Counted from the first letter of the stretch, positions 1 to 9,190 are shown. The stretch is DNA of 34,419 bases from Ruminococcus sp. (GCA_017620025.1 JAFZRF010000059.1:1-34419); one strand, 5' to 3'. The notes: generated by a model from the letters alone, not told the origin. Program-made: numbers and translations.

Positions 1-3
1 ATA

Positions 4-80
4 TGCGGGACTCTGTCCCGCACCCTGCCAGAGGCTCTGCCTCTGGACTCCGCTAAAGGGACACAGTCCCTTTAGAATCC
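4..80. repeat. Multi-hairpin dispersed repeat, copy 1
   Basis: Three adjacent perfect hairpins: arms 5-11/15-21, 28-35/39-46 and 53-62/66-75, each with a 3-base loop. The same 77-78 bases recur at 23661-23738 with only four differences. Two are in loops, and the other two (A61 and T67) form one base pair that is G-C in the second copy. The element may begin upstream of the window, because copy 2 carries two more hairpins on its left. It lies just beyond the folD terminator. It has no coding potential. It resembles REP-type repeats, but its class is not known to me. Confidence 0.85.
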
Positions 81-101
81 CATTTTCCTGACTACTCGGC
101 A

Positions 102-139
102 GAATAAAATGAGAGCGATAAAGAATCTTTATCGCCCTC
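102..139 (-). terminator. Rho-independent terminator of lgt-folD
   Basis: Arms 111-123 and 127-139 form a 13-bp stem with a 3-base loop. It starts 8 bases past the folD stop and is followed on the minus strand by an ATTTTATT tract. The single imperfect pair is A-C in plus-strand RNA but a G-U wobble in minus-strand RNA, which fits minus-strand function. Confidence 0.8.
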
Positions 140-147
140 ACATTTTT

Positions 148-1005
148 TTATTCGAGACCCGCCTGCTGCTTTGCAGCTGTAAGAGTATTCTTCATGAGCA
201 TAGCAATTGTCATGGGTCCTACGCCGCCAGGTACGGGTGTTATGTAGCCTGCCTTCTTCTCTGCTGACTCGAAATCAACATCGCCGCAGAGCTTTCCGTT
301 CTCATCACGGTCCATACCTACATCGATTACAACAGCACCCTCCTTGATCATATCGCCTGTAACGAACTTAGCACGTCCGATAGCTACTACAAGGATATCA
401 GCACCGAGACATACCTCCTTGAGGTCCTTTGTCTTGGAGTGGCAGATAGTAACTGTGCCGTTCTGCTGGAGAAGGAGCATTGCCATAGGCTTGCCTACGA
501 TGTTGCTTCTGCCGATAACTACGCACTGCTTGCCTGTGATATCAACGCCTGTTGAAGCGATAAGACGCATTACTCCGGCGGGAGTACAGGGCAGGAAGGC
601 ATAGTCGCCTATCATGATCCTGCCGACATTTACGGGGTGGAATGCGTCAACGTCCTTCTCGGGTGAGATGGCGTTGATGACTGCCTTCTCGTCGATGTGT
701 GACGGGAGAGGAAGCTGTACAAGGATACCGTTTACTCTTGCATCACGGTTGAGTACGTTTACAAGGTCAAGGAGCTGCTCCTGTGTGGTGTCCTCGTCCA
801 TTGCATACTCGAATGACTGGAAGCCTACTGCCTCACAGGCCTTCTTCTTGTTGTTTACGTATACTCTTGAAGCGGGGTTGTTACCTACGATAACTACCGC
901 AAGGCCTACCTTGAGTCCCTTTTCCTCCTTGAGCTTTGCGGTCTCCTGTGCGACCTCTTCCTTAACGGCAGCTGATACTGCCTTTCCGTCTATGATCTGT
1001 GCCAT
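148..1005 (-). CDS. folD: Bifunctional methylenetetrahydrofolate dehydrogenase / methenyltetrahydrofolate cyclohydrolase FolD
   Basis: Cytosolic enzyme that interconverts 5,10-methylene-, 5,10-methenyl- and 10-formyl-tetrahydrofolate with NADP, supplying one-carbon units for purine synthesis. The 285 residues are full family length. Visible motifs are the catalytic-lysine motif YVNNKKK at residues 49-55, the substrate-side PLPSHIDE and [12 protein letters not shown], the nucleotide-binding [11 protein letters not shown], and [14 protein letters not shown] near the C-terminus. ATG start with an AGGAGGT ribosome binding site 7 bases upstream. Only 6 bases separate it from the stop of lgt, so it is the second gene of an lgt-folD operon, followed by a terminator. 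Identification is secure from the motifs. Confidence 0.97.
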   Translation of the reverse strand: MAQIIDGKAVSAAVKEEVAQETAKLKEEKGLKVGLAVVIVGNNPASRVYVNNKKKACEAVGFQSFEYAMDEDTTQEQLLDLVNVLNRDARVNGILVQLPLPSHIDEKAVINAISPEKDVDAFHPVNVGRIMIGDYAFLPCTPAGVMRLIASTGVDITGKQCVVIGRSNIVGKPMAMLLLQQNGTVTICHSKTKDLKEVCLGADILVVAIGRAKFVTGDMIKEGAVVIDVGMDRDENGKLCGDVDFESAEKKAGYITPVPGGVGPMTIAMLMKNTLTAAKQQAGLE

Positions 1006-1011
1006 ATATAT

Positions 1012-2727
1012 TTACCTCCTGCGTTTTTTCTTCTTGCTGTTTTTCTTGCCGGAACCTCCGGTGAGCTTTTCATCATGTTTTTCAGCAAGGTGATCATATT
1101 TATCCTCAGTATTGTCCCTGATATCTTCTGCCTTTTCCTTTACCGCATCGGCTGTCTTTTCAGCCTCCTCTGCGATATCCTCAGCCTTTTCTGCCGCTTC
1201 TTCTGCTGCGTCCTCAGCCTTGTCCTTTATGTCTTCTGCCTTGTCGGCGATTTCCTCCGCCTCTTCTTCAACGGCGGTCACAGCATCTCCGATATCCTCT
1301 GAGAATTCCTCTATCCTGTCCTCGGCATCCTCAATAACGCCTTCAACGACTCCGGTAAGTACTTCTCCGGCATCTTCTGCTGTATCCTGTACGGCTTCAA
1401 CAGCATCCTTTGCCTTGTCCCTGACTGCTTCTGCAGCGTTCTCGGCCTTGTCCTTGACTGCCTCAGCAGCGTCCTCAGCCTTGTCCCTGACTGCCTCAGC
1501 AGCATCCTTTGCCTTGTCCTTGGCTGCTTCGACAGCGTCCTTGACCTTATCCTTGACTGCCTCAGCAGTGTCCTCAGCCTTGTCCTTGACTGCCTCAGCA
1601 GCGTCCTTTACCTTGTCCCTGATCTCCTCAGCCTTCTCTTCAATCTCTTCATCGGCATCATCAATGATGCTGCTTACGGGCTCTTCATCCTCGTCGGGAA
1701 GTATGCCTATCTCATCGAAGCCGCCGTCAAGCACTGCGCTGTCAGCGGGAGAGATAACGACCTTCTTGCGGCGTGTCTGTTCAAGCTGGAGACGTGCCTC
1801 GCCGGTATTCGCATAGAGCTTGTATCTGTCCGGATCACGGCGTACACGGAAGAACATTATGATCTGGAGTATGACGGATGTGATAACGAGAAGTGCGGAA
1901 AGCGCCTGTGAGATACGGATATTACCGAGCATAAGGCTGTCTGTGCGGAGCCCTTCAACTATAAAGCGCTCCATGCCGTACCATGCAAGATACATAAGAA
2001 GGAGCTGTCCGTCGTACTTCCTGTGCTTTGCCCAGAGAGATAGGAGAACAAATCCGAGCAGACACCATGCCGACTCATAGAGGAAGCAGGGATGTACCGC
2101 ATATTTCTCCGAGAGCTCTATGCCCTTCTGTGCAAGCGTTCCGTCCAGGTAGGAGGAGCTGTTGATGATAGCGTACTGTATCCTGCCGCCTGTCATACCG
2201 AAGATGCTGTCCGTATTCGTTCCGAATGCCTCCTGATTGACGAGGTTGCCCCAGCGGCCTATGCCCTGTCCGAGAAGGAATCCGATAACCACAACATCGA
2301 GCATCGGGAGCTTTCTTATGTCCTTGATATGACATATTATCAGTCCGACCAGTACCGCTCCGATAAGTCCGCCGTATATCGCAAGTCCGCCCTCACGGGT
2401 GTTCACCATCGCCTTGATGGTCTGACCGAAGCTTTCCTTCTTGTATTCGTCAAAGTTAAATGCGATATAGTATATTCTCGCTCCGATTATTCCTCCGATA
2501 ACGCCTCCGATGACTGCATCTATCGCTTTGTCGGAGTCAATACCGAATCTCTTCATCCTCGGTACACAGTAGATGACCGCAAGGAGCAGTCCTACTACTA
2601 TTATAATACCGTACCACTGAATGGTGAGGCTGCCTATTGAAAATGCTGTGGGATCGATATGGAAGTCGATGCCCAGTTTCGGGAATTGTATTCTGTTTAT
2701 GTCCGTGATCCTTTCAACTTCTGTCAC
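1012..2727 (-). CDS. lgt: Prolipoprotein diacylglyceryl transferase Lgt with a long LEA-like repeat tail
   Basis: Membrane enzyme that moves diacylglycerol from phosphatidylglycerol to the lipobox Cys of prolipoproteins. Residues 1-300 are a normal Lgt: GLAIYGGLIGA at 115-124, the signature GRWGNLVNQEAFG at 157-169, HPCFLYES at 212-219, RFIVEGLRTDSL at 254-265, and several membrane helices. The rest (about 270 residues) is not part of the usual enzyme. It has an acidic linker, then eight 11-residue units of type DKAEDAAEAVK from 371 to 458, a second Ala/Glu/Lys-rich helical stretch at 470-550, and a very basic end (KKNSKKKKRRR). The start is GTG with GGAGG 10 bases upstream. It heads the operon with folD. 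The tail is probably a long amphipathic cytoplasmic helix; its role is unknown. Confidence 0.95.
   Translation of the reverse strand: MTEVERITDINRIQFPKLGIDFHIDPTAFSIGSLTIQWYGIIIVVGLLLAVIYCVPRMKRFGIDSDKAIDAVIGGVIGGIIGARIYYIAFNFDEYKKESFGQTIKAMVNTREGGLAIYGGLIGAVLVGLIICHIKDIRKLPMLDVVVIGFLLGQGIGRWGNLVNQEAFGTNTDSIFGMTGGRIQYAIINSSSYLDGTLAQKGIELSEKYAVHPCFLYESAWCLLGFVLLSLWAKHRKYDGQLLLMYLAWYGMERFIVEGLRTDSLMLGNIRISQALSALLVITSVILQIIMFFRVRRDPDRYKLYANTGEARLQLEQTRRKKVVISPADSAVLDGGFDEIGILPDEDEEPVSSIIDDADEEIEEKAEEIRDKVKDAAEAVKDKAEDTAEAVKDKVKDAVEAAKDKAKDAAEAVRDKAEDAAEAVKDKAENAAEAVRDKAKDAVEAVQDTAEDAGEVLTGVVEGVIEDAEDRIEEFSEDIGDAVTAVEEEAEEIADKAEDIKDKAEDAAEEAAEKAEDIAEEAEKTADAVKEKAEDIRDNTEDKYDHLAEKHDEKLTGGSGKKNSKKKKRRR
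1354..1617 (-). repeat. 33-bp coding repeats in the lgt tail
   Basis: Eight consecutive 33-base units encode the 11-residue repeats DKxxDAxEAVK (residues 371-458 of Lgt). The sixth position is mostly Ala, and charged residues alternate with alanines as in group-3 LEA proteins and apolipoprotein-like helices. The units are similar but not identical in DNA, so this is an older amplification, not a fresh tandem expansion. Confidence 0.85.
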
Positions 2728-2778
2728 AGCTTGTCCACCTCCGTTTTAATTATTTTGCGGGAGAATATTGATAGGCTT

Positions 2779-2807
2779 ATTATATCACATCTGTGAAAAA
2801 AATACCA
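2779..2807 (-). promoter_or_regulatory. Promoter of lgt-folD
   Basis: Minus-strand TATAAT (2779-2784) is preceded by TGTGA, giving an extended -10. The -35 at 2802-2807 (TGGTAT) is poor, so the extended -10 probably carries the promoter. It lies about 50 bases upstream of the lgt start. Confidence 0.6.
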
Positions 2808-2837
2808 TAGGATTGCGAAATAATTTATTTTTTTACC

Positions 2838-3809
2838 TTACTTACTGCTGCCGAGTCCTTCTATAAAGCTGCTTATCTCCTCCGCCACATAGTCCGGTGC
2901 TTCATTATGGAGATAATGGCCGTAGTCAACATCGATGTACTTCGCCTTGTTGTCGGTGTAGTTCCTTGCAAGCATCAGGTACTTCTGCGGGTCGGAGGGG
3001 AAGGCCAGCGCTGCCATCTGCTTCGAGGTGAAGAACAGCATCGGCACATCCGGTGCCGGGCGTGAGGATACGGTATCCATATTTGCTTTACAATTCTCTG
3101 CCTCATAGATCATGGTGGAGGAGCCTCTTCGGGCGTACAGCAGCGCCTTGTACTGTTCCTTTTCCGCCTCGGTCAGGTAATCCGTATTGAAGGCAAAGCC
3201 CTCAAACATACCGGGGACAAGGCGTGCCATGCCGGAATTAACCATAAATCCGGCGACCCTGTCCTGGAATATCGAATCGCCCTGCTCCTCATGATAGCCG
3301 GGTATAGCGATATCGAGTGCGGTTATGCCTTCTATCTCGTCAGGGTAGGTCTGAGCCCAGTACAGCGCCTCCATACCGGATGCGGAATGGGGGCAGAGTA
3401 TGTATGGTGCCTCGACTCCTGCTCCCTTTAACGCTTCCCGTGTCTGCCGGAGCATGGTGTCAACATCACGGGAAGTATCTGTCTCGTCGCTGAATCCGTA
3501 ACCGAACTTCTCAACGACGGCGATGCGGTATCTGTCACTCAGGCGGCTGTAGAGAGGCTTGAAATCGAGTATCGGGGAGGGAGTGCCGTAGCCGGACATG
3601 AATACGATGGTGTGCTCGCCGCTGCCCTCGGTATACACGCACATCTTACCGCCGTCCACCTCGATCATCTCCCCTATGGGTCCGGAGATAATGCTCTTCT
3701 CCCTGCCGAGCATTATCCTGTGATACACGAACAAACCGAGCATGAACAGCAGTATCAGCAGGAAAAGCCCAAGCAGCAGCCTTGTGAATATCTTTATCGC
3801 TTTCTTCAT
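2838..3809 (-). CDS. Membrane-anchored alpha/beta hydrolase
   Basis: Predicted 323-residue protein with one N-terminal membrane helix (residues 8-29) and an extracytoplasmic alpha/beta-hydrolase fold. Visible elements are strand plus oxyanion-hole segment TIVFMSGYGTPS (67-78), EKFGYGFSD (100-108), nucleophile segment CPHSASGMEAL with Ser142, and a candidate catalytic His in DYGHYLH near the end. The usual GxSxG elbow reads PxSxS here, which is unusual, so activity is not certain. I chose the ATG at 3809 because GGAG lies 10 bases upstream; an in-frame start 33 bases earlier lacks a good site. It follows purL after a 15-bp hairpin. Substrate unknown; esterase, lipase or peptidase are possible. 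Confidence 0.8.
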   Translation of the reverse strand: MKKAIKIFTRLLLGLFLLILLFMLGLFVYHRIMLGREKSIISGPIGEMIEVDGGKMCVYTEGSGEHTIVFMSGYGTPSPILDFKPLYSRLSDRYRIAVVEKFGYGFSDETDTSRDVDTMLRQTREALKGAGVEAPYILCPHSASGMEALYWAQTYPDEIEGITALDIAIPGYHEEQGDSIFQDRVAGFMVNSGMARLVPGMFEGFAFNTDYLTEAEKEQYKALLYARRGSSTMIYEAENCKANMDTVSSRPAPDVPMLFFTSKQMAALAFPSDPQKYLMLARNYTDNKAKYIDVDYGHYLHNEAPDYVAEEISSFIEGLGSSK

Positions 3810-3835
3810 TATATCATCGCTCCTTATCAGTACAA

Positions 3836-3878
3836 ACGCCACAGCATCTCCGCCGGAGTGGCAGAGACGCTATGGCGT
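3836..3878 (-). terminator. Hairpin between purL and the hydrolase gene
   Basis: Arms 3836-3850 and 3864-3878 pair over 15 bases on the minus strand (two G-U wobbles) around a 13-base loop, followed by TTTGTACT. The U-run is short, so it may be a partial terminator or an RNA-processing/stabilising hairpin separating purL from the downstream hydrolase. Confidence 0.6.
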
Positions 3879-3912
3879 GCAGTTTTATAAAATGCCGTCT
3901 GCGGAGCAATAC

Positions 3913-6900
3913 TTACTTGAAGTACTTTACGCCGCTCTCGAAGATCTTCTGATCCTTCTCACCTTCAACGTTCTTGCAGATGAATCCGCCCTTACGCTCG
4001 GAGTGACCCATCTTTCCGAGGACTCTTCCGTCAGGTGAAGTGATGCCCTCGATAGCCTCGATGGAGGTATTCGGATTGTAGCGGATATCCATTGAGGGCT
4101 TGCCGCTGAGATCAACGTACTGTGTTGCGATCTGTCCGTTTGCAGCCAGCTTGCCGATAAGTCCGGGAGAAGCTACGAAGCGTCCCTCGCCGTGTGAGAT
4201 CGGTACGCAGTGTATATCGTCCACCTCGCAGCCGTAGAGCCAGGGTGACTTTGTGGAGCAGATACGTGTATTTACCATCATGGACTGGTGACGGTTGATG
4301 GTGTTGAATGTAAGTGTGGGTGACTCCTCTGTCATATCAACGATTTCGCCGTAGGGTACAAGGCCGAGCTTGATAAGAGCCTGGAAGCCGTTGCAGATAC
4401 CGAGCATAAGACCGTCACGGTTCTTGAGGAGGTCGTGTACAGCGTCCTTGATTCTGGGATTGCGGAAGAATGCTGTGATGAACTTACCGCTTCCCTCGGG
4501 CTCGTCACCGCCGCTGAAACCGCCGGGGATCATGATGATCTGGCTCTTTCTGATAGCGGACTCGAAGTAGTCAACAGACTGCTCGATATCGCCTGCGGAG
4601 AGGTTGCGGATAACGACTGTCTCCACCTCTGCGCCTGCCTTGCGGAATGCTCTCTCAGTATCGTATTCGCAGTTCGTACCCGGGAATACAGGGATGAGCA
4701 CCTTGGGTGAAGCGACCTTTATAGCTGCGGAGAGCTCCTTCTTTCCTGAGAAGGAATAAGCCTCCGGTACGGAATTCGTTGTCTTTATGCGGCAGGGGAA
4801 TACGGGCTCGAGCTTGCCCTCCCATACCTTCTGGAGGTTCTCGAGGTTTACTGTATAATCCGGTGTGGTGATGAGGTACTCGGATGAAGTTGCACCGATG
4901 AGTGTCTCACCTTCAGCCGGCTCACCGCTGAGTTCGATGATGAAGCTGCCGTAGCAGGGCTTGTAGAGCTGCTCGGGAGCAAGCTTCTCCTTGAACTCGA
5001 AGCCGAGCTTGTTGCCGAAGCACATCTTTGCGATACCCTCTGCAACGCCACCGTAGCCGAGCGTCCATACAGCCTTTGCTCTGCCGTCAGCGATTATCTT
5101 CTCTACCTGATCAAATACAGCCTTGATGCTGTCGAATACCGGCAGGCCGTTCTCGTCGTACTCGGGAGTGATGAGTATAACGCTGTCACCGGCGCTCTTG
5201 AACTCTGTGGAGATGATCTTGCCTGCGCTTGCTGTGGATACTGCGAAGGATACCAGTGTGGGCGGTACGTCGATGTCCTCAAAGGTACCGGACATGGAGT
5301 CCTTGCCGCCGATAGAGCCGCAGCCCAGCTCGAGCTGTGCTTTGAATGCGCCGAGGAGAGCAGCCATAGGCTTGCCCCAGCGCTTCGGATCATTCTGTGT
5401 GCGCTCGAAATACTCCTGGAAGGTCAGCCAGCACTTCTTATATGTACCGCCTGCTGCAACTACCTTTGCGATAGACTCGATAACTGCGAGCATAGCACCG
5501 TGATAGGGTGACTTCTCGGATACATCAGGATTGTAGCCCCAGCCCATGAGTGAGCAGGTATTTGTCTCGCCCCTGAGTACCGGAATCTTGGCTGCCATTG
5601 CCTGTGAAGGTGTCATCTGGTATACACCGCCGAAGGGCATGAGTACTGTGCCTGCGCCGATTGTGGAATCGAACTTCTCGATAAGGCCCTTCTGTGAGCA
5701 TACATTCAGGCTGCCCATGAGCTCTGTCCATGTATCGGGATCGTCGCTGAGAGACTCAGAGCGTCTGTCTGCGGGTGCCTCAACTGTGATGTCGGTATAC
5801 TTTGGAGCACCGTTGGAGTTGAGGAAGTCACGGGAGAGGTCAACGATGGTGTTGCCGTTCCAGTTCATCTTCAGTCTGGGCTCTGCCACTACATCGGCAA
5901 CGAGAGTAGCCTCAAGGTTCTCCTTCTTTGCCTCTGCCATGAATTTATCAACGTCCTCGGGAGCGATGACAACTGCCATTCTCTCCTGTGACTCGGATAT
6001 AGCGATCTCTGTGCCGTCAAGTCCGTCGTACTTCTTCGGAACGGCATTGAGGTTGATGATAAGGCCGTCTGTCAGCTCGCCGATAGCAACTGATACGCCG
6101 CCTGCGCCGAAGTCGTTGCAGCGCTTGATGAGCTTTGTAACATCGGGATTGCGGAACAGTCTCTGGAGCTTTCTCTCCTCGGGCGGATTACCCTTCTGTA
6201 CCTCTGCGCCGCAGGACTCGAGTGACTCGAGTGTATGGGACTTGGATGAGCCTGTAGCTCCGCCGCAGCCGTCACGGCCTGTCTTTCCTCCGAGGAGGAT
6301 TACAACATCGCCGGGCTCGGGTCTTTCACGGCGTATATTGGAAGCGGGAGCAGCGCCGAGAACTGCGCCGATCTCCATTCTCTTTGCGATGTAGCCGGGG
6401 TGGTATACCTCAGCAACGTGGCCTGTTGCAAGACCTATCTGGTTACCGTAGGAGCTGTAGCCGTTTGCAGCGCCGACAGTGATCTTTCTCTGCGGCAGCT
6501 TGCCTGCGATAGTATCCTCAACGGGTACGAGCGGATTGGCAGCACCTGTAACACGCATAGCCTGATATACGTATGAACGTCCTGACAGCGGGTCACGGAT
6601 AGCACCGCCGAGACAGGTAGCAGCACCGCCGAAGGGCTCGATCTCTGTCGGGTGGTTGTGTGTCTCGTTTTTGAACATGAGGATCCAGTCCTCTGTCTCG
6701 CCGTCGATATCCACCTTGATCTTTACAGAGCAGGCATTGATCTCCTCGCTCTCGTCAAGGTCGGGGAGAAGTCCGTCAGCCTTGAGCTTCTTTGCAGCGA
6801 TAGTACCGAGATCCATGAGGGTAACAGGCTTGTCTGTCCTGCCGAGCTCCTCACGGACATTGATGTACATATCATATGTGTCCTTTATATAAGGAGTCTT

Positions 6901-7614
6901 GATGTCAACATTCTTTATATTGGTAAGGAAGGTAGTGTGACGGCAGTGATCCGACCAGTAGGTATCGATCATGCGGATCTCTGTGATGGTGGGGTCACGC
7001 TCCTCGCTTCTGAAATAATCCTGACAGAACTTGATATCATCGAAGTCCATGGCAAGGCCGTGGCTGTTGATGAATTCCTGGAGACCTGCTGCGCTGAGCT
7101 TTGTGAAGCCCTCGAGTGTCTCGACTGTCGTGGGTATCTCATAGTTGGTATCAAGTGTATCAACAGTATCCAGCGAAGCCTCACGGCTCTCAACAGGGTT
7201 GATGATGTAGCTCTTGAGCTTCTTGAACTCTTCCTCCGAGATAGCTCCGCTTACGATATATACCCTTGCATTCCTTACACGGCAGCGCTCGCCCTGACGG
7301 AGTATCTGGATACACTGCTCACAGCTGTCCGCACGCTGGTCGAACTGGCCGGGCAGGTACTCGACTGCAAATACTCTCTCGCCGGGGTTCAGCTTCGGGA
7401 GCTCGTCATAGACAACGTCTACGGCAGGCTCTGAGAATACAGTGCTTATCGCAGCCTTGAAGTCCTCTTCGCTGAGCTTGTCGGCATCGTATCTGTTGAG
7501 GATGCGAAGTCCGGTGATGTCCAGTCTCAGGGCGGTCTTTATGTCGCTGAGGACTGACTGTGCCTCAACTGCGAATTCCGCCTTCTTTTCTGCATAGATT
7601 CTGAATACTGACAT
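3913..7614 (-). CDS. purL: Phosphoribosylformylglycinamidine synthase, single-chain form
   Basis: Step 4 of purine synthesis: FGAR + glutamine + ATP give FGAM. The 1233-residue chain fuses the parts that in Bacillus are PurS, PurL and PurQ. The N-terminal PurS-like region comes first. The FGAM synthetase domain follows, with DTYWSDHCRHTTF, the ATP-site segment FKNETHNHPTEIEPFGGAAT, and GSIGGKDSMSGTF in the second half. The class-I glutaminase domain comes last, with PGTNCEYDTERAF, nucleophile Cys1074 in GICNGFQAL, and SHGEGRF. The start is the ATG at 7614, with AAAGGAGAG 7 bases upstream; a start 39 bases earlier lacks such a site. It lies 49 bases after mtaB and probably shares its promoter. 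No purine riboswitch or PurR-like box was seen. Confidence 0.97.
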   Translation of the reverse strand: MSVFRIYAEKKAEFAVEAQSVLSDIKTALRLDITGLRILNRYDADKLSEEDFKAAISTVFSEPAVDVVYDELPKLNPGERVFAVEYLPGQFDQRADSCEQCIQILRQGERCRVRNARVYIVSGAISEEEFKKLKSYIINPVESREASLDTVDTLDTNYEIPTTVETLEGFTKLSAAGLQEFINSHGLAMDFDDIKFCQDYFRSEERDPTITEIRMIDTYWSDHCRHTTFLTNIKNVDIKTPYIKDTYDMYINVREELGRTDKPVTLMDLGTIAAKKLKADGLLPDLDESEEINACSVKIKVDIDGETEDWILMFKNETHNHPTEIEPFGGAATCLGGAIRDPLSGRSYVYQAMRVTGAANPLVPVEDTIAGKLPQRKITVGAANGYSSYGNQIGLATGHVAEVYHPGYIAKRMEIGAVLGAAPASNIRRERPEPGDVVILLGGKTGRDGCGGATGSSKSHTLESLESCGAEVQKGNPPEERKLQRLFRNPDVTKLIKRCNDFGAGGVSVAIGELTDGLIINLNAVPKKYDGLDGTEIAISESQERMAVVIAPEDVDKFMAEAKKENLEATLVADVVAEPRLKMNWNGNTIVDLSRDFLNSNGAPKYTDITVEAPADRRSESLSDDPDTWTELMGSLNVCSQKGLIEKFDSTIGAGTVLMPFGGVYQMTPSQAMAAKIPVLRGETNTCSLMGWGYNPDVSEKSPYHGAMLAVIESIAKVVAAGGTYKKCWLTFQEYFERTQNDPKRWGKPMAALLGAFKAQLELGCGSIGGKDSMSGTFEDIDVPPTLVSFAVSTASAGKIISTEFKSAGDSVILITPEYDENGLPVFDSIKAVFDQVEKIIADGRAKAVWTLGYGGVAEGIAKMCFGNKLGFEFKEKLAPEQLYKPCYGSFIIELSGEPAEGETLIGATSSEYLITTPDYTVNLENLQKVWEGKLEPVFPCRIKTTNSVPEAYSFSGKKELSAAIKVASPKVLIPVFPGTNCEYDTERAFRKAGAEVETVVIRNLSAGDIEQSVDYFESAIRKSQIIMIPGGFSGGDEPEGSGKFITAFFRNPRIKDAVHDLLKNRDGLMLGICNGFQALIKLGLVPYGEIVDMTEESPTLTFNTINRHQSMMVNTRICSTKSPWLYGCEVDDIHCVPISHGEGRFVASPGLIGKLAANGQIATQYVDLSGKPSMDIRYNPNTSIEAIEGITSPDGRVLGKMGHSERKGGFICKNVEGEKDQKIFESGVKYFK

Positions 7615-7663
7615 AGAATTACTCTCCTTTGATAGTCCGGAGCCTTGCTGCATATATATGCGC

Positions 7664-9061
7664 TCAGAGCTCCGTTATTATTCTTCCGGTGCAGTGATCG
7701 AAACTGCTTTCTTCTATTGTAACATAAAATATGGAATTACGCAAACTTTTTTTTTCTTTTTTTCCGGGAATTTTTACGAGCGTCATATCCGGTGCATATC
7801 CGTGGCCGTATTCCCCGCTGTCCTCACGCTCAAACAGCACGGGCACTGTCTTTCCGACCTGCTTTTCAAGGTATCTCCTGCGCAGCTCTGCGGCAAGAGC
7901 CTTCATGCGGTCAGCCCTCTCCTTCTTCACGCTCTCCGGCACCTGCTCCATATCCGCTGCGGAAGTACCCTTTCTCGGAGAGTACTGGAAGACGTGTATC
8001 TTTGCAAAGCCGACCTTTTCGGCAAAGGCGAGTGACTCTGCAAAATCCTCCTCAGTCTCTCCGGGGAAGCCGACCATTATATCCGTAGTGAAGGCGGCTT
8101 CGGGGAAGTAACGGAGTATCAGACGGGTGAGCGAGTAATACTCCTCGGGGGTATATCTTCGCCGCATAGCCTTAAGAGTGCGTCCGCAGCCGGACTGCAG
8201 GGAAAGGTGGAACTGCGGGCAGAACTCCGGCAGCTCCGAAAGTCGGCGGATATCCTCCTCCGGCAGCATCTCGGGCTCTATGGAACCGAGACGCACACGG
8301 TCTATACCCTCAGTACGGCAGCACATCTCCACGGCATCGACAAGGCGCAGGCCGTACTCTGAGCCGTAGAAGGCGATATTTATACCCGTCAAGACTATCT
8401 CACGGCAACCCTCCGCCGCTATCCTCCGCGCTTCCTCACGTAGCACCTCCGGCGGCTTCGAGCGGCATCTTCCGCGGGCATATGGTATTATACAATAGGA
8501 GCAGAAGCAGTTGCAGCCGTCCTGTATCTTCACGAATGCACGGGTATGCCCGCCGCCCTCGGAAAGCTCGCTGCGGTATTCCATTACCTCAAAGTCATCA
8601 CTGCCGCCGTATTCCGGTATCTCAACGATACGCCTGCGCTCCTTAAGAGCCGCCTCCGCAAGCTCCGGTATGCGCTTTCTCTCCTTCGTGCCGGTTATGA
8701 TATCGGCCTCAGGCAGCTCTGCCTGTATCTCCGGAGCTGCCTGAGGAAGACAGCCTGTAAGCACAATGACCGAATCCGGGAAGTCCCTCCGCAGCTTTCT
8801 GACCGCATACAGCGACTTGCTGTCGCCGTAGCCTGTTACCGTGCAGGAGTTTATGACAATGACGTCAGGCACCTCCTCCGGCGAAGCTGTCACAAAGCCC
8901 TTTTCGCTGAATGCAGTCTCGATGCAACGTGTCTCATACTGGTTGACCTTACAGCCGAAGGTAACGTATCTCGCTTTATATTTACAATTTATGGTGATCA
9001 CCTCTTCAGCGTTCTGCTGTAACCTTTCTGTAACTTTTAATGATGATTCTCCTTGTTTCAT
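7664..9061 (-). CDS. mtaB: tRNA t6A37 methylthiotransferase MtaB
   Basis: Radical-SAM enzyme that inserts a methylthio group at C2 of N6-threonylcarbamoyladenosine-37 in ANN-decoding tRNAs. The N-terminal UPF0004 domain supplies one 4Fe-4S cluster through the Cys of TFGCKVNQYETR, NSCTVT and LTGCLPQ. The radical-SAM motif is CNCFCSYC, followed by IIPYARGRCRS. SIEPEMLPEE, FHLSLQSGC, MRRRYTPEEY and DIMVGFPGETEEDF are all typical of MtaB. A TRAM-like domain ends the protein. The start is uncertain: ATG 9061 is used here, a TTG at 9076 has AGGA close by, and a GTG at 9001 fits the family's usual short N-terminus better. First gene of the mtaB-purL transcript. Confidence 0.93.
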   Translation of the reverse strand: MKQGESSLKVTERLQQNAEEVITINCKYKARYVTFGCKVNQYETRCIETAFSEKGFVTASPEEVPDVIVINSCTVTGYGDSKSLYAVRKLRRDFPDSVIVLTGCLPQAAPEIQAELPEADIITGTKERKRIPELAEAALKERRRIVEIPEYGGSDDFEVMEYRSELSEGGGHTRAFVKIQDGCNCFCSYCIIPYARGRCRSKPPEVLREEARRIAAEGCREIVLTGINIAFYGSEYGLRLVDAVEMCCRTEGIDRVRLGSIEPEMLPEEDIRRLSELPEFCPQFHLSLQSGCGRTLKAMRRRYTPEEYYSLTRLILRYFPEAAFTTDIMVGFPGETEEDFAESLAFAEKVGFAKIHVFQYSPRKGTSAADMEQVPESVKKERADRMKALAAELRRRYLEKQVGKTVPVLFEREDSGEYGHGYAPDMTLVKIPGKKEKKSLRNSIFYVTIEESSFDHCTGRIITEL

Positions 9062-9157
9062 GTGCACACTATACAAAATCCTGTCACATCATTTGTGCAG
9101 TGTGACATATAAAAATCCGTTTTTCTGAATAAATTGTCCGGTAACCGGAATACTTTT

Positions 9158-9186
9158 ATTATACTAAATTTACGAATTTTTTTCAA
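9158..9186 (-). promoter_or_regulatory. Promoter of mtaB-purL
   Basis: Minus-strand TTGAAA (9181-9186), 17-base spacer, TATAAT (9158-9163). Its -35 box is four bases from the -35 of the divergent HPr-like gene, so the two polymerases cannot easily bind together. Confidence 0.8.
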
Positions 9187-9190
9187 GTCC

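Noticed and set aside
4-80. Repeat as an insertion sequence end
   Set aside because: No transposase, no target-site duplication seen; the element is purely a run of hairpins.
1354-1617. 33-base repeats as a CRISPR array
   Set aside because: Repeats are contiguous, in frame and coding, with no spacers. The same applies to the kinase repeats at 18792-19004.
1112-1816. Long Ser/Ala-rich plus-strand frame opposite lgt
   Set aside because: Antisense shadow of the Ala/Lys/Asp repeats; no ribosome binding site and no family resemblance.
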